64,000 nucleotides of DNA from Lasiosphaeria ovina (lineage: Eukaryota > Ascomycota > Sordariomycetes > Sordariales > Lasiosphaeriaceae): the NCBI GenBank assembly GCA_033439765.1, contig JAULSN010000004.1, positions 4,598,001-4,662,000 on the forward strand, read 5' to 3'. The translations under genes were made by a program, and so were the position numbers. This document shows positions 54,154 through 64,000 of this stretch, in pieces. Position 1 is the stretch's first letter, and the number at the start of each line of letters is the position of its first letter. A model generated the notes under the pieces. The model saw only the letters and a list, made by a program, of their open reading frames with translations. It did no database searches and had not been told where the DNA came from.

Positions 54154-55194
54154 ATGACTTCGCTCAAGCTCAAACTCTTGTCCGTCGTCGCCAAAGCCTT
54201 TGCGGGCGCGATCGGGGTCGCCCGCGCCGTCAGCTGCCGGGCCAAGGAAGCCGTCGACCATGCCTGGCAAAAGCCGGCGCCGACAGATCGTATGTCCCTC
54301 CCGTCCTTTCTGTCCTGTTCCTACGCAAAGAGAGAAGTAAGCAAATGCTAACCCGGCTGAAAACACAGGCCGCAGCCCCTGCCCCATGGTCAACGCGCTC
54401 GCGAACCACGGCTACCTCCCGCGCGACGGCAAGGGCGTGTCGCTGGCGCGCCTCGTCACCGCCTTCAAGGACGCCATCAACCTTGCGCCGGCCGCGACGC
54501 TGCTGGTCGGCTTCAAGTCGCTCCAGGCGTCGACGACGCGGAACCCGCTGACCTTCAACCTCGACGACCTCTCCAAGCACGGGGGTGAGTGCCAGAGTGG
54601 GGGCGGGCAAGCCAGCTGCCTCCATTGTGTCCTGCCGAAACCAACAAAGCAGCTAACACAAGCATGTTCAGTGATCGAGCACGACGGCAGCCTGAGCAGG
54701 AACGACGCCCACTCGGGCGACAACCACAGCTTCGCGCCCGAGGTGTGGGCGGCGGTGGCGGCGCACTTTGCCGACGACGACGTCATCTCGATCGAGACGG
54801 CGGCGCGGGCCCGCAAGGCGCGCCTCGCCGCCGCGCCCAAGATGAACCCGGCCTTCAGCATCACGGACGAGCAGCTGGGCTTCAGCTCCATCGAGACGAG
54901 CCTGTATCTGCTCGTCTTTGGCCACGGCACCGAGGGCGACGCCAGGACCGAGTGGGTACGGACGCTGTTTGGTATGTCGGCGTCTGTTTTTCTCCTTTCC
55001 AATAGTTTCCAATTTTCTCTGGTGGTAGGGAGAGATATCGTCCGAGCACTTGAACTCAACCGGCGTACTGACACCGCCGTCGCACTGCAGAACAGGAACG
55101 CCTGCCGTTTGACGAAGGGTTCAAGCGACCCGACAAGCCGCTGAAGGTCATCGACGTCCTGGGCCTGCAGAAAAAGGTCGAGGACGCGGCTTGA
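54154..55194 (+). CDS. Heme-thiolate peroxidase / short peroxygenase
   Basis: Member of the chloroperoxidase-type heme-thiolate family (unspecific peroxygenases), which transfers oxygen from peroxide to organic substrates. Four exons: 54154-54289, 54369-54584, 54672-54971 and 55091-55194, 251 residues, the short (family I) length. The proximal PCP motif is at 49-51 with C50 the expected heme ligand, followed by MVNALANHGYLPRDGK. The magnesium-site motif EHD is at 120-122, directly at the exon 2/3 junction, continuing GSLSRND. E192 in LGFSSIETSLYLLVFG is the likely acid-base Glu (inference). No clean signal peptide: residues 1-30 are moderately hydrophobic with several Lys, so export is doubtful. 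Introns are 79, 87 and 119 bases. I prefer the ATG at 54154 (CACCATGAC) to the one five codons upstream. No cluster partner genes are adjacent. Confidence 0.9.
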
Positions 55195-57177
55195 CTGATG
55201 TTGTGTTCTATTATGTGTGTTATGTGTCATGTCTTAATGTCATGTCCCACGGGACTATGATCTCATGTGTCAATGTTGGCTCTGGTGGCGGTTTAAACTG
55301 GCCCGGTGGCCCCTGTTCTCTCAAATGCTTGTATAGATTCTGTCAGGTTCGCCACCCCAACACTTACTTCTCGTGTGTCTGGTTCGGTTCAGCGGGGGGC
55401 ACTTTGCATGTTTTGGTATTTGAAGGAAAAGAGGCGTGGATACAGTCCGACAAGGAAAGCTCCTCATGCAACGGCTGCCTCTGTTGGCGTGTTACTTTGC
55501 GCATTAGTTCCTTTCCATCTTAGAAGACTATCACAGGGTATTGGTTTGATTAGGATGCCGACTTGGCACTCTGGCAAATGATGAGTGAATGAGCCTGACA
55601 ATAAGTATGACGGTGGCAGCGTTTGAAGTGTGAAGCCGGTGCTAATAACAGCGAAATGGAAATCAGAATCAAGGCAGAGGAAGACAAAATAAGAATAGGT
55701 AACTAGAGCGATGAAACAAGGAGGGTGAATTACCATATCGATAACGAAATACCGACCGCTATTCCAAAACACAAAGTCCAAAACAACCTCCAACCTCACC
55801 CTGGTTACTTACCAGGGCAACGGAATGTCTCCATATCAACAGGTAAGGGCGGTCGCAGAAATTTCGAATTAGACTGACGTCGTTGGGATACACTTGCTTC
55901 TCTCTCTCAAGCCGGTGGGGTCTGTGCGACACCGTCTGATGGAAGAACCGCCCCGGATGGATGGCTGGGTATAAACTGTGGCCTAACACGTCCGCGCCAC
56001 AAAAAACAAACCGAACGCGCCTATCGACGAATGCACGCGACGGCATTTCTCGGATGGGACGTGGCCGGGCGAGCTCCACTGCGAACGGGTTTAAACAACG
56101 GCGAAGAAGCGAGCGCCGAGGAAGAGGGGTTCCGCTTACCAGCAACAGTAACTCCTAGTAAGTAACAGCTGGAGTTGACTAATTGGGAACAAGAGGAAAG
56201 GCGGTGCAACCCTGCTGTGTGTGTTGTTGTCACGGTTTGCTCGCCGAAAGGGGAAACTTAGGGCCCGGCGTCTGATTGACTGGGGCCTGGATGTGGCGTT
56301 CCCAAAGCGGAAGTTTAAGTCCGCGTCCACTAAGACTCGACCTCCATTCCCAATGGGGAAGTCGACCGCTCCATTGGGCCCGGGGGAGCGAGCCAACAAC
56401 TTTGAAAACGCGACTCGATCCAACAAGTAAAAATCCCATGTACAGCACCGCAGATTTTCTTGCAGAGGTACTTCTTGCTCTCTTTGGTTCTCCACTGCCA
56501 GTATTCCAACATCCTTTCCTGCACATACACTCCAATCCCTGAATGTTTGTTAGCGAGGTACTTGGGTAGAATAAATGTCATAGCCCAGCAAATAAACCGG
56601 CCTAGAAAAGCCCTTTCGTGTTTTGGAGAGGAGATAGGCCTCTGAGATTCCAAAATGGGAATTCCAATAGCTTTTACTTGCCTTGGCAAAAGATCTTGAC
56701 GGCGAGCCGTAAGACATTGTGGCCTTTTAAATATTGGAAAGTCCCCCGCTAACAAACATTCAGAGACTGGATTGTAATACAGGGCGTAATTGTTGCTCGG
56801 CCTGACAGGAGCACCGGCAGCCAGGCGACAACCGGCCTTCGAGTGTGCACTACATCTGCTTTTTCATTTCTGGAGTCGGGCTCTGAATTCCGAAACCCGT
56901 GTCGACTTTCCTGCGTTTCCTTTTCCTTTCCGACCTCGTCTTCCCAGGAATAAAGAGCTGCCACATCGTCTCCGAGACAAGCAGAGCCAAGCCGTTGTGC
57001 CGGCATTCTCACGAGCTATCCATCCTTCCATCGGCAAGCAAGAAGTACCAAATCCAGATCGTGTTGAGTCCTTGTCGCCTCTCCCGCACCACTCGCACGC
57101 CCTCACACAGCCACCTCCACTCCACGACACAACCCTCGCCTGAAGAAAAGAAAACCCGGGTCCCGGAAGGAAGGACA
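55195..57177. other. Intergenic, MFS leader at right
   Basis: No gene supported in 2 kb. The right 250-300 bases are probably the promoter and leader of the MCT-type transporter. Frames of 100-140 codons exist on both strands without recognisable content. Confidence 0.5.
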
Positions 57178-58705
57178 ATGGCGTCGATACATGAGTCTGT
57201 ACTGGACCCCAAGGATCGAGAGTCCGACACCGACGTTGCCAGCATCCCCGCCGGTGCCGAGAAGAACACCGACGCCGTCAACGATGCCGGAGCCGCTGCT
57301 GTGGCGGTCGACACCACGGCCGCAGGCCCGCCGCCGCCGCCGCCTCCTCCCAACGGCGGCCTGCGCGCCTGGCTGCAGGTGCTCGGCGCCTTCTTCCTCA
57401 ACTTCAACTCGTGGGGCATGATCAACACGTTCGGCATCTACCAGGCCGAGTACTCGACGGGCATCCTCAGCGGCTCGTCCGAGTCGGCCATCTCGTGGAT
57501 CGGCTCCCTGCAGGCCTTTCTGATGCTCGTCGTGTGCGTCCTGTGCGGCCGCCTGCTGGATGCCGGACACTTCTACGCCGACATCACCGTTGGCGTGTTT
57601 CTGGCCGTGTTTGGCATGATGAGTAAGTCTTTTTCCTTTCTCCTTTTCCTTTCTCCTTTCTCCTTTCTCCTTTCGCATTTTCGTCTTTTCGTCCTGCCGC
57701 GGTTCCCCCCTTTTCCCGTTTTCCGAAGCCAAGAGAGCAAGAGGACGCGAGCTAACGAGCGCGATGGCAGTGACGTCCCTGGCGAGCCAGTACTGGCAGG
57801 TGATTCTGGCGCAGGGCGTCGTGGTCGGCGTCGGCGCCGGCATGATCTTCATCCCGAGCGTCCAGATCGTGGGCACATACTTCTCGACGCGGCGCTCGAC
57901 GGCCATGGGCCTGGCGGCGACGGGCTCCAGCATCGGCGGCATCGTCTACCCCGTCGTCCTGAAGCGGCTGGCTGCGGAGCTGGGCCTGCGCTGGGCCACG
58001 CGCGTCGTGGGCTTCATCATGCTCGGCACCCTGCTCGTCTCGGTCGCCGTGATGCGGCCCCGCCTGCCGCCGCGCAAGTCGGGCCTGCCGCCGCTCGTCA
58101 ACGTGGCCGCGCTGCGGGACCCGGCCTTTGCCCTCTGGCTGGTTGCCGTCTTCTTCACCTTCGTCGGGCTCTACGTCCCCTTCTTCTTCGCCGAGAAGTA
58201 CGCCCTCTCCGTCGGTGTCTCGTCCGATCTCGCCTTCTATCTGCTCATCATCATGAACGCCGGCTCCGTCCCCGGACGCATCGTCCCGTCCATGATCGCC
58301 GACAAGGTGGGCAACATGTCCATCATGATCCCCGCCGTGCTGTTCTCGGGCGTCATCACGCTGGCTTGGATCGGGGCCCACGCGCAGCCTGGGCTCATCG
58401 CTGCCGCCTTCTTCCTGGGCCTGGTCAGCGGTTCCATCCAGGCCGTCCTGCCAGCCAACGTCGTCTTCCTCTGCCCCGACCTCTCCACGCTTGGTTCCAA
58501 CCTGGGAATGACCATGTTCACCTCGGGTTTTGGTCTGCTGATTGGCAGCCCAGTCGCCGGCGCCATTATCGACCGCCAGTCTTCAGCCGACGGCGTTGTG
58601 TTTTGGGGGGCTCTTACGTTTGCTGGCGTCTTCATCATTGCGGGCAGTATCCTTCTCACTGCGTGCCGCGTGATCAAGGTCGGATTTGCCATCGTAAAGG
58701 CATAA
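57178..58705 (+). CDS. MFS monocarboxylate-porter-type transporter
   Basis: Twelve-TM transporter of the fungal MCT/MCH group; members move monocarboxylates or riboflavin, and the substrate here is unknown. Two exons: 57178-57622 and 57771-58705, 459 residues; the intron (57623-57770) has GTAAGT and GGCAG borders and restores FGMMMTSLASQYWQV. The N-terminal 58 residues are acidic/Ala-rich and end in an eight-Pro run. TM1 starts at GGLRAWLQVLGAFFLNFNSWG, the typical MCT beginning, followed by GMINTFGIYQAEY. TM4-5 contain GVGAGMIFIPS and the loop YFSTRRSTAMGLAATGSSIGG, the MCT signature. The C-terminus is very short (CRVIKVGFAIVKA). The intron contains a run of CTCCTTT units. Convergent with the Zn2Cys6 factor to the right. 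Confidence 0.94.
57635..57678 (+). repeat. CTCCTTT repeats in MFS intron
   Basis: Pyrimidine-only tract of roughly six CTCCTTT/TTTCTCC units inside the only intron of the MCT-type transporter, located between donor and branch region. Confidence 0.85.
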
Positions 58706-59122
58706 TCAGGAAAGGAGTGTTGGTGGATACACCCTTTCAAACTTCATCTCCAATCTGTGGATGATAATTAAAAGCAAAGAAATGGGCAAAGGAACGGGAA
58801 AAGGGACGGGGCATTGATCACGGGTTAGACATGGTTCACAGGTCACAGGGACGGATTACTCTTTCATCGGGATCTTATAATCTAGATGGATACGGACAGT
58901 CAATAGTCCTAGGGACAAAGATAACCACTAACCATGGTGAAATACATTGCGCGCCGCCCAAATACTTTTGCGCTTTCGTGTCCTTGCATTCACCTCTATC
59001 AATCGCATTGCACCGGATATCAAAAGCGTGCTAGTAAGGAAAGATGAGAGAGGTAGAATGTGAAACATTGCTAGAAAGGCAGAAGAGTAAACCAAAAGAC
59101 GTCTGCACATGACGGGGTATCA
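58706..59122. other. Convergent spacer
   Basis: 3' flanks of the MFS transporter and the Zn2Cys6 gene; AT-rich, nothing else seen. Confidence 0.6.
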
Positions 59123-61474
59123 CTATTCCCAGAGCGATTCCATGGGTGAATCGTCAAAGGGCGCTAGGGTGGGGTCATCTAGGCCCATGCCCCCAGTTGG
59201 GTCTGTTGGGAAGCTGAAGTTGGACATGAATGAACTGAATGAAACATCGGTTGGAAAATCAAGAGGCATGAAGTCATGACCCAAGAACGGCGTGCTGCCC
59301 GCACTAGATGACGTCTCCGAGTGGCCTAGGAACGTCATCCTCTCCGCAGGCCAAGCGGAGAACATGCTCGAGCCCGGGCTCGGCATGACCGAAGAGGGTG
59401 TGGTAACCAGATCGGCGGGTATGGGGGGTGGCTGCTGACATTGCGGCTGCAGGGTGAGCTTCATGGCAGCAATCAGCCGTTCGGCCGTTGCGACGCCCTG
59501 CTCCACTAGCCTCTGCTGCGTGCTGGGGGAACTGTGGTTGGGCGAGGACAGATTGGATGTAACATCTAGGCTGACGGCCAAGATGAGGTTCATCTTGGCT
59601 GCTACGGGCCCCTGGTGGAACCTGCTCTGGCAGAGCTGGGTTAAGAACAAGAGGGCCTTTGTCAGGAGCTGCTGGAACACACACGACGTATGCTGTGGGT
59701 GTGGTATGATCCGGCGGAGGTCCAGCCGACGGAGACGGCCGATGATGAAACATGATGTCAGAGCAGCTCGCCCTGCATCCGTCCAGAGTAGATGGCAGGC
59801 CATGTTGGTAGTGTCTTGCGAAGTCGAGCAAATCTTCTCGAACTGATGCAAGACCGACGTCGCGTCGTCCCAGATCTCCATGAGATGGCTGCGCTGCGAC
59901 GAGTCGGCGGGATCGCTCGCCGCCTTTCCAAAGGAGAGTATGGTCAGGAAGCTGTGCATAGGGATCGAAATCAAGGACTGCTGTACTTCCTCAACCGGAT
60001 CAAAGGTTTGGGCGCCAGGCTTCAAGCCGGCAGGGAGCTCGGCCAGGAGCGAACCGAAGGAAGCCCGGATCTCGCTCTGCAGCCGCGTTGTCTTCGGATT
60101 CGGCGAGTAGAGGTCCTGGTACACGGGCGCGACGATCCTGGCCAGCTTCGCGGAGGCAATGCCAAATGCCAAGTCAGCTTCCATCTGCTTGTCAGACTCG
60201 AGCTCATAACCTTGGGCGGCCAGATCTGGGTTGAGAGCCCGCAGGTTTGTCAACGTGGGCAACGGGCAGTCGCTCTCCTTGAGGCGGAGGTTGCACTGCG
60301 TTCCGCTGCGGACGCAGTATTCCAAGTTGAGCCGCAGGAAACACGACCAGAGACGCTTCCTGATCTCGGCATAGTAGGGAGTGACCTCGGAAAAATAAGC
60401 GGGGTTCTTGTGGAGACCCATGCTCGAGATGATCTGGCTTGTGAGCCCCTGAAGAGCCATTGCTTCGTAGATCTTGTCATTGTCGGAGGCCGAGATGGTC
60501 TTCATGATGGCGAGGAGGAGCAGAACTTGCACCACACCGACGCACGGCTTCTGGAAGCGGGGCGAGTTGTGGATGCAGTCTTCCACCTGTCTTGCTATCC
60601 GCCGACCGTGAAGCCGTTCAGACTCGTCGTTCTGCATGGCTATGGCGGTCACCAAGAGGATCTTGCAGATGTGGACCGGGTTGTCGAGGGTCCCTGCGCA
60701 TATCCGATCGAACTCGCTTGCCATGACATCTGGCTCGAGAACTCTGTAAATGCGGCCATAGGTCCGACGGTACTGGGCCATCCACCCCTCACACTCGTGC
60801 CGCGGTGGGAGCAGACTCTGTAGACTGCTGCTCTCGGACATGCCCGAGGGCATGGGCGCCGGGATTGCGTTGCGGGCACGAAGTAACGACTTGAGCTCGC
60901 CGAAGGACTTGCGGCTCGTCTGGAACTCGTCAGAGTGGTCCAGCATGGCCTTGACAACCGTCATCTCGTTGCAGGGCGCCATCCAGTGGCTCAGGCCGAC
61001 CATGCGGGTCTTGAAAGTGGAGCCCTGGAATGCATTGCCGATTGACGAAAAGGGCGGTTCCCGAATCTCAATACCCGATGCCGGCTCGGGAGTCTCTCCG
61101 CGGGAGGAGGAGCTGTCAGGGGGCGTGTGGATCTGGATCGGGGGAGGCTGTGGGGAATTTTGGCGAGACAGGGACGGGGTGTTCGGACGAGAAGATGCCG
61201 GGCTATTGTGGCGAGATGAAGCCGGAGTAGATCTCTTGGAGACACGCGAGGCGGGAGGCTGTGGGGAAAGGTGCTGGTCCTTGGAGAAGCCGTAGACACA
61301 GTCGTGGGGGACTCCGCGGTCCTGGCATTGTTTGCACGGCAACTCGCGGTCGCAGCGGATTTTGCGGGTGCGACACTGCCAGCACGAGACAGCTTCACGT
61401 ACCCGAGGGCGCTTGCGACCAGCCTTGAGGTGCGACTCGAAGCTGTCGGCGTTGAGGTGACTGAAGGTAAGCAT
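59123..61474 (-). CDS. Zn2Cys6 transcription factor
   Basis: Fungus-specific nuclear regulator; target unknown. Single exon, 783 residues. The binuclear cluster is C31-x2-C34-x6-C41-x5-C47-x2-C50-x8-C59, preceded by a basic stretch KAGRKRPRVREAV. A Ser/Pro/Arg low-complexity linker follows (about 70-150). The middle region (about 235-410) has the look of the fungal-specific transcription factor domain: YRRTYGRIYRVLEP, LLVTAIAMQND, then EIRKRLWSCFLRLNLEYCVR. The C-terminus is rich in Ser, Pro, Phe and Asp and could be an activation domain. It is convergent with the MCT-type transporter 417 bases away, a pairing that may reflect joint regulation but is not proof. Confidence 0.93.
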   Translation of the reverse strand: MLTFSHLNADSFESHLKAGRKRPRVREAVSCWQCRTRKIRCDRELPCKQCQDRGVPHDCVYGFSKDQHLSPQPPASRVSKRSTPASSRHNSPASSRPNTPSLSRQNSPQPPPIQIHTPPDSSSSRGETPEPASGIEIREPPFSSIGNAFQGSTFKTRMVGLSHWMAPCNEMTVVKAMLDHSDEFQTSRKSFGELKSLLRARNAIPAPMPSGMSESSSLQSLLPPRHECEGWMAQYRRTYGRIYRVLEPDVMASEFDRICAGTLDNPVHICKILLVTAIAMQNDESERLHGRRIARQVEDCIHNSPRFQKPCVGVVQVLLLLAIMKTISASDNDKIYEAMALQGLTSQIISSMGLHKNPAYFSEVTPYYAEIRKRLWSCFLRLNLEYCVRSGTQCNLRLKESDCPLPTLTNLRALNPDLAAQGYELESDKQMEADLAFGIASAKLARIVAPVYQDLYSPNPKTTRLQSEIRASFGSLLAELPAGLKPGAQTFDPVEEVQQSLISIPMHSFLTILSFGKAASDPADSSQRSHLMEIWDDATSVLHQFEKICSTSQDTTNMACHLLWTDAGRAALTSCFIIGRLRRLDLRRIIPHPQHTSCVFQQLLTKALLFLTQLCQSRFHQGPVAAKMNLILAVSLDVTSNLSSPNHSSPSTQQRLVEQGVATAERLIAAMKLTLQPQCQQPPPIPADLVTTPSSVMPSPGSSMFSAWPAERMTFLGHSETSSSAGSTPFLGHDFMPLDFPTDVSFSSFMSNFSFPTDPTGGMGLDDPTLAPFDDSPMESLWE

Positions 61475-64000
61475 GGTGAAGGCTCGAAGGTGTGAGGGCG
61501 TTGAGCCGGGTTAGGTTGCTGGGATGGGAAGGGAGGGTAGAGCGACGCGACCGAGGTGGCTGCTTGGAAGGGTGGTGATGCTAATCCACTACTTCTTGTA
61601 CCAGCGACGGGGGACAACGGTTGCGTCTCGAGCAGCGGGATGCCACAAGCTTTCTAGGCCTCGGGAGGCGCGAGCGACAGAGGCGCGCAAGCCGGCCGCC
61701 AGACAAGTACCGAGCCACACCAAGTAGACGGGAGCTTCGTCAGATTACGGATACAGGGCGGGCAAAGCTTGCGGGTGAGGTTCCAGTGGTTGCGCCGTGT
61801 TGGCAGCTGGAGCAAGGTGGGGTCGTGTCTTGCGGGCCAAGGCCGGTGGGTGGAGGGCTGTGCCAGCCCGAAAACTCTATTTCGTGTGCCAATAAGCGGC
61901 TAGTTTCCGACCCAGGCGATGAGTCCACTATGCCAGGTGCCATTGCCCCCATCACTATCACTAGAGTACCATCCAATTGCTCTAACCGTCTTTGGTCCAG
62001 AATCCCCCGGCTCCTTTTTCGGCGAGCCCTTGGTGGACATCTGTATTGCAACATGACGGAATGGCTGCGATATATGATATCCTCCGGATATTGCCTGGTC
62101 CCGTTTGCTTCTGTGTGGCCCTTTGGAACACTGGACGTGGGAGCATCGTGAGCTGACCCGACTCGCGTTCTCCTGGCGGGCAGTCAATAACATGGACAGA
62201 ACAGACGGGATGCGGAACGTCAATCGAGTTTCTATGCACATGTTGTCACTCTCCTTCGCTTCCTGAGGCCATCCTCGGCTAAGTAAATGTCGTGTCTGCA
62301 TTATTAATGCCAGAATCCCCTCATGCAGGAGGGCTGTGTTCGCTTGCTCTGTTATGATGGCCGATTCACGGAAGTCTGCCAAGCGATTCCACACAGTCGT
62401 GGGTTTTGGGGTCACGGGAGAAAGCTCGACACAGGTTGGTAGCAGGGTTAGGGTTGGACCCCTTAACGCCTTCCGTGTCTGCGCTTTCGTTTCTTCCCAC
62501 GCGGCACGCGCCTGGAGCGGAGAGCAGTTATCGCCTCAATCTTTGGCCGGCAGACATTTTACGACGCATGGAAATGCGGAATTTGTGGTGCCAAGTTCCA
62601 GCGGTGAAAAGTCTACGAGCTCGAGGTCGGCCAGTCGCAACTTGGGAGGGTGGCTCATTTCTGCGGGCCGTAACTCAGCCACCGCCCGTGGTGCCATCCA
62701 AGTGCGGGGAATGAAGCGGTGATGGGGTTCAGCTGATGTCCCAGCAGTCCGGAACCGTGGACTAGTGGTGATTATTGGCGTTTGGGAATGCCGGTTCCTG
62801 CAAGTGAAATCAAGACGATAAATTGCTGCCCTAAGGTAGTTACTTTCCTACCATACCTTACCTTCCTAAGGTAGGCACCCCCCTGGCCGTTGTGATGGAA
62901 TCCCCACTCCAGACGCAAGAAGATGGACACCTACCTCTACCACCTTACGGGCTTCCCGTCGCGACACTGCGAGGTAGCGGCGGCAAAACATCAAACTAAT
63001 CAAGGCGTCGTCTGACTTGTGCTTACTTCACATCTGAGAGATCTGCTTTCGATGTGCGCCAAGGTTCAGTGGAGAGCTTAAAGTCACTCGGACCGAATAG
63101 CCCGGATGGTTTGCGGCCCCGACGCCACTTCAGGGCTTGCTAGCTGTCGCCACCGCGATCTACACGTGTACTGTGTAATGCAAGTCTACACTAGAAGCAC
63201 ATTCGAAGCTTCGGGAGCTTGGGGCATTGCTTATCTCAGTGAGGCGGGGTAAGCGCCACCACTTTTTGACCCGGCATCGAACTTCATTGTGAGTGGTACA
63301 CGTACTCGGCGAACCTAATCCAGCATCCGTACAATACATGCAGATACCTTACCTACCCTACCTACCCTACCGTACTTTGGTGACGCAGTATTCGTGTTTT
63401 GGTGTCTCAAGATTTGGACCCCTGGCATCACCAGTTCATCCATTTAATCACCGCATGTTTGTTCTCCAGTAGCACCCTAACGGGCACTTGGGACATCTCA
63501 TGTTGTGTAAGTTGCAGTGTATTTGTGCAAACATGTACATACGGAGTGTTTTGCACAGGACTCGGTACGAGGCATCTTCACTCTGTAGGGCCGATCTCTT
63601 ATCGTCTTTGAGTGTTCTACCCGAGATATTCGAGATAATGTATGACACAACCTGAAGCCGTTCACCTCAGGTTTCTCAGATACCTTAAATGACTAATCCA
63701 TGGAAGGAGCCATTTGCTGTGACCCCGCGGAGATGTTGGCCATGCTTGGCTAAAGTGAGGTAGGTACCCTGAGTAGCAATGAATCGTGAAGCGGCAGGAG
63801 CAGACAACAATGAGGCCATGCCCATACCTTAAATTCACTAACGCAGACCGCTCTTGAAACCCGCCCACTCTCACGCCATTGGGCCTCGAGCTGGAGACCG
63901 CTTTTTATCCGCCAAGCGAAATATCGGGGCAGTGCGCTCAATTCTGTTTCTGCCAATTCTTTTTTTTTTCTTGTCCGTCCTGAGTCTCAAGGCCGGCAAA
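61475..64000. other. Right end, no gene supported
   Basis: The left 300-700 bases are the promoter of the Zn2Cys6 gene. Short pyrimidine/purine motifs of TACCTTACC type recur at about 62840-62877 and 63345-63375. No open frame longer than about 175 codons and none with family likeness. Confidence 0.5.

Noticed and set aside
56899..58764. 621-codon frame running through the MCT-type transporter gene
   Set aside because: It reads through the transporter's intron into the wrong frame of exon 2, producing Arg/His/Pro-rich nonsense; the spliced 459-residue model fits the family exactly.
59792..60823. 343-codon frame antisense to the Zn2Cys6 gene
   Set aside because: Shadow of a real coding strand; no ortholog-like motifs of its own.

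Overview
The window is nuclear DNA of a filamentous ascomycete (Pezizomycotina, most likely a Sordariomycete). Genes are spaced 0.3-5 kb apart. They carry short introns of 57-122 bases with GTAWGT-type donors and YAG acceptors. Fungus-specific families are present: HapX, a Zn2Cys6 regulator, a BYS1-type secreted protein and a heme-thiolate peroxidase. The class call is inference; no rDNA or mitochondrial marker is in the window.

Layout. 1-3 kb: a 14-TM DHA2-type MFS exporter (minus), then about 5 kb without a supportable gene. 8-10.3 kb: cytosolic phenylalanyl-tRNA synthetase beta subunit in six exons (minus). 11.5-17.2 kb: an intron-free 1889-codon gene of uncertain function with a Sel1-like C-terminus. 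17.2-22 kb: gene-poor, rich in microsatellites and homopolymers. 22-24 kb: the iron regulator hapX (minus), divergent from COG2 (25.3-26.2 kb, plus). 26.4-27.4 kb: mitochondrial ribosomal protein uL1m (minus), divergent from cytosolic glutamyl-tRNA synthetase (27.8-29.9 kb, plus). 30.6-32.1 kb: a decayed ADP-ribosyltransferase (PARP-like) gene with three stops and two frameshifts. 33.6-35.4 kb: PNS1/choline-transporter-like protein. 36.1-36.5 kb: BYS1-type secreted protein. 39.1-40.8 kb: NOB1. 41.5-41.7 kb: NOP10. 42.6-44.6 kb: a proline-rich fungal protein of unknown function. 49.2-52 kb: a C2H2-type zinc-finger protein. 52.7 kb: tRNA-Ile(AAU) with an intron. 54.2-55.2 kb: a short heme-thiolate peroxidase/peroxygenase. 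57.2-58.7 kb: a monocarboxylate-porter-type MFS transporter, convergent with a Zn2Cys6 transcription factor (59.1-61.5 kb). The last 2.5 kb hold nothing I can support.

Functional themes. Much of the window serves translation and ribosome assembly (two cytosolic tRNA synthetases, uL1m, NOB1, NOP10, a tRNA), mixed with membrane traffic and transport (COG2, PNS1, two MFS proteins) and regulation (hapX, C2H2, Zn2Cys6). There is no secondary-metabolite cluster, transposon ORF, CRISPR array or defence island. The strongest unusual signal is the PARP-like pseudogene: its three in-frame stops are each one or two C:G-to-T:A transitions away from common codons, as expected from repeat-induced point mutation (RIP).
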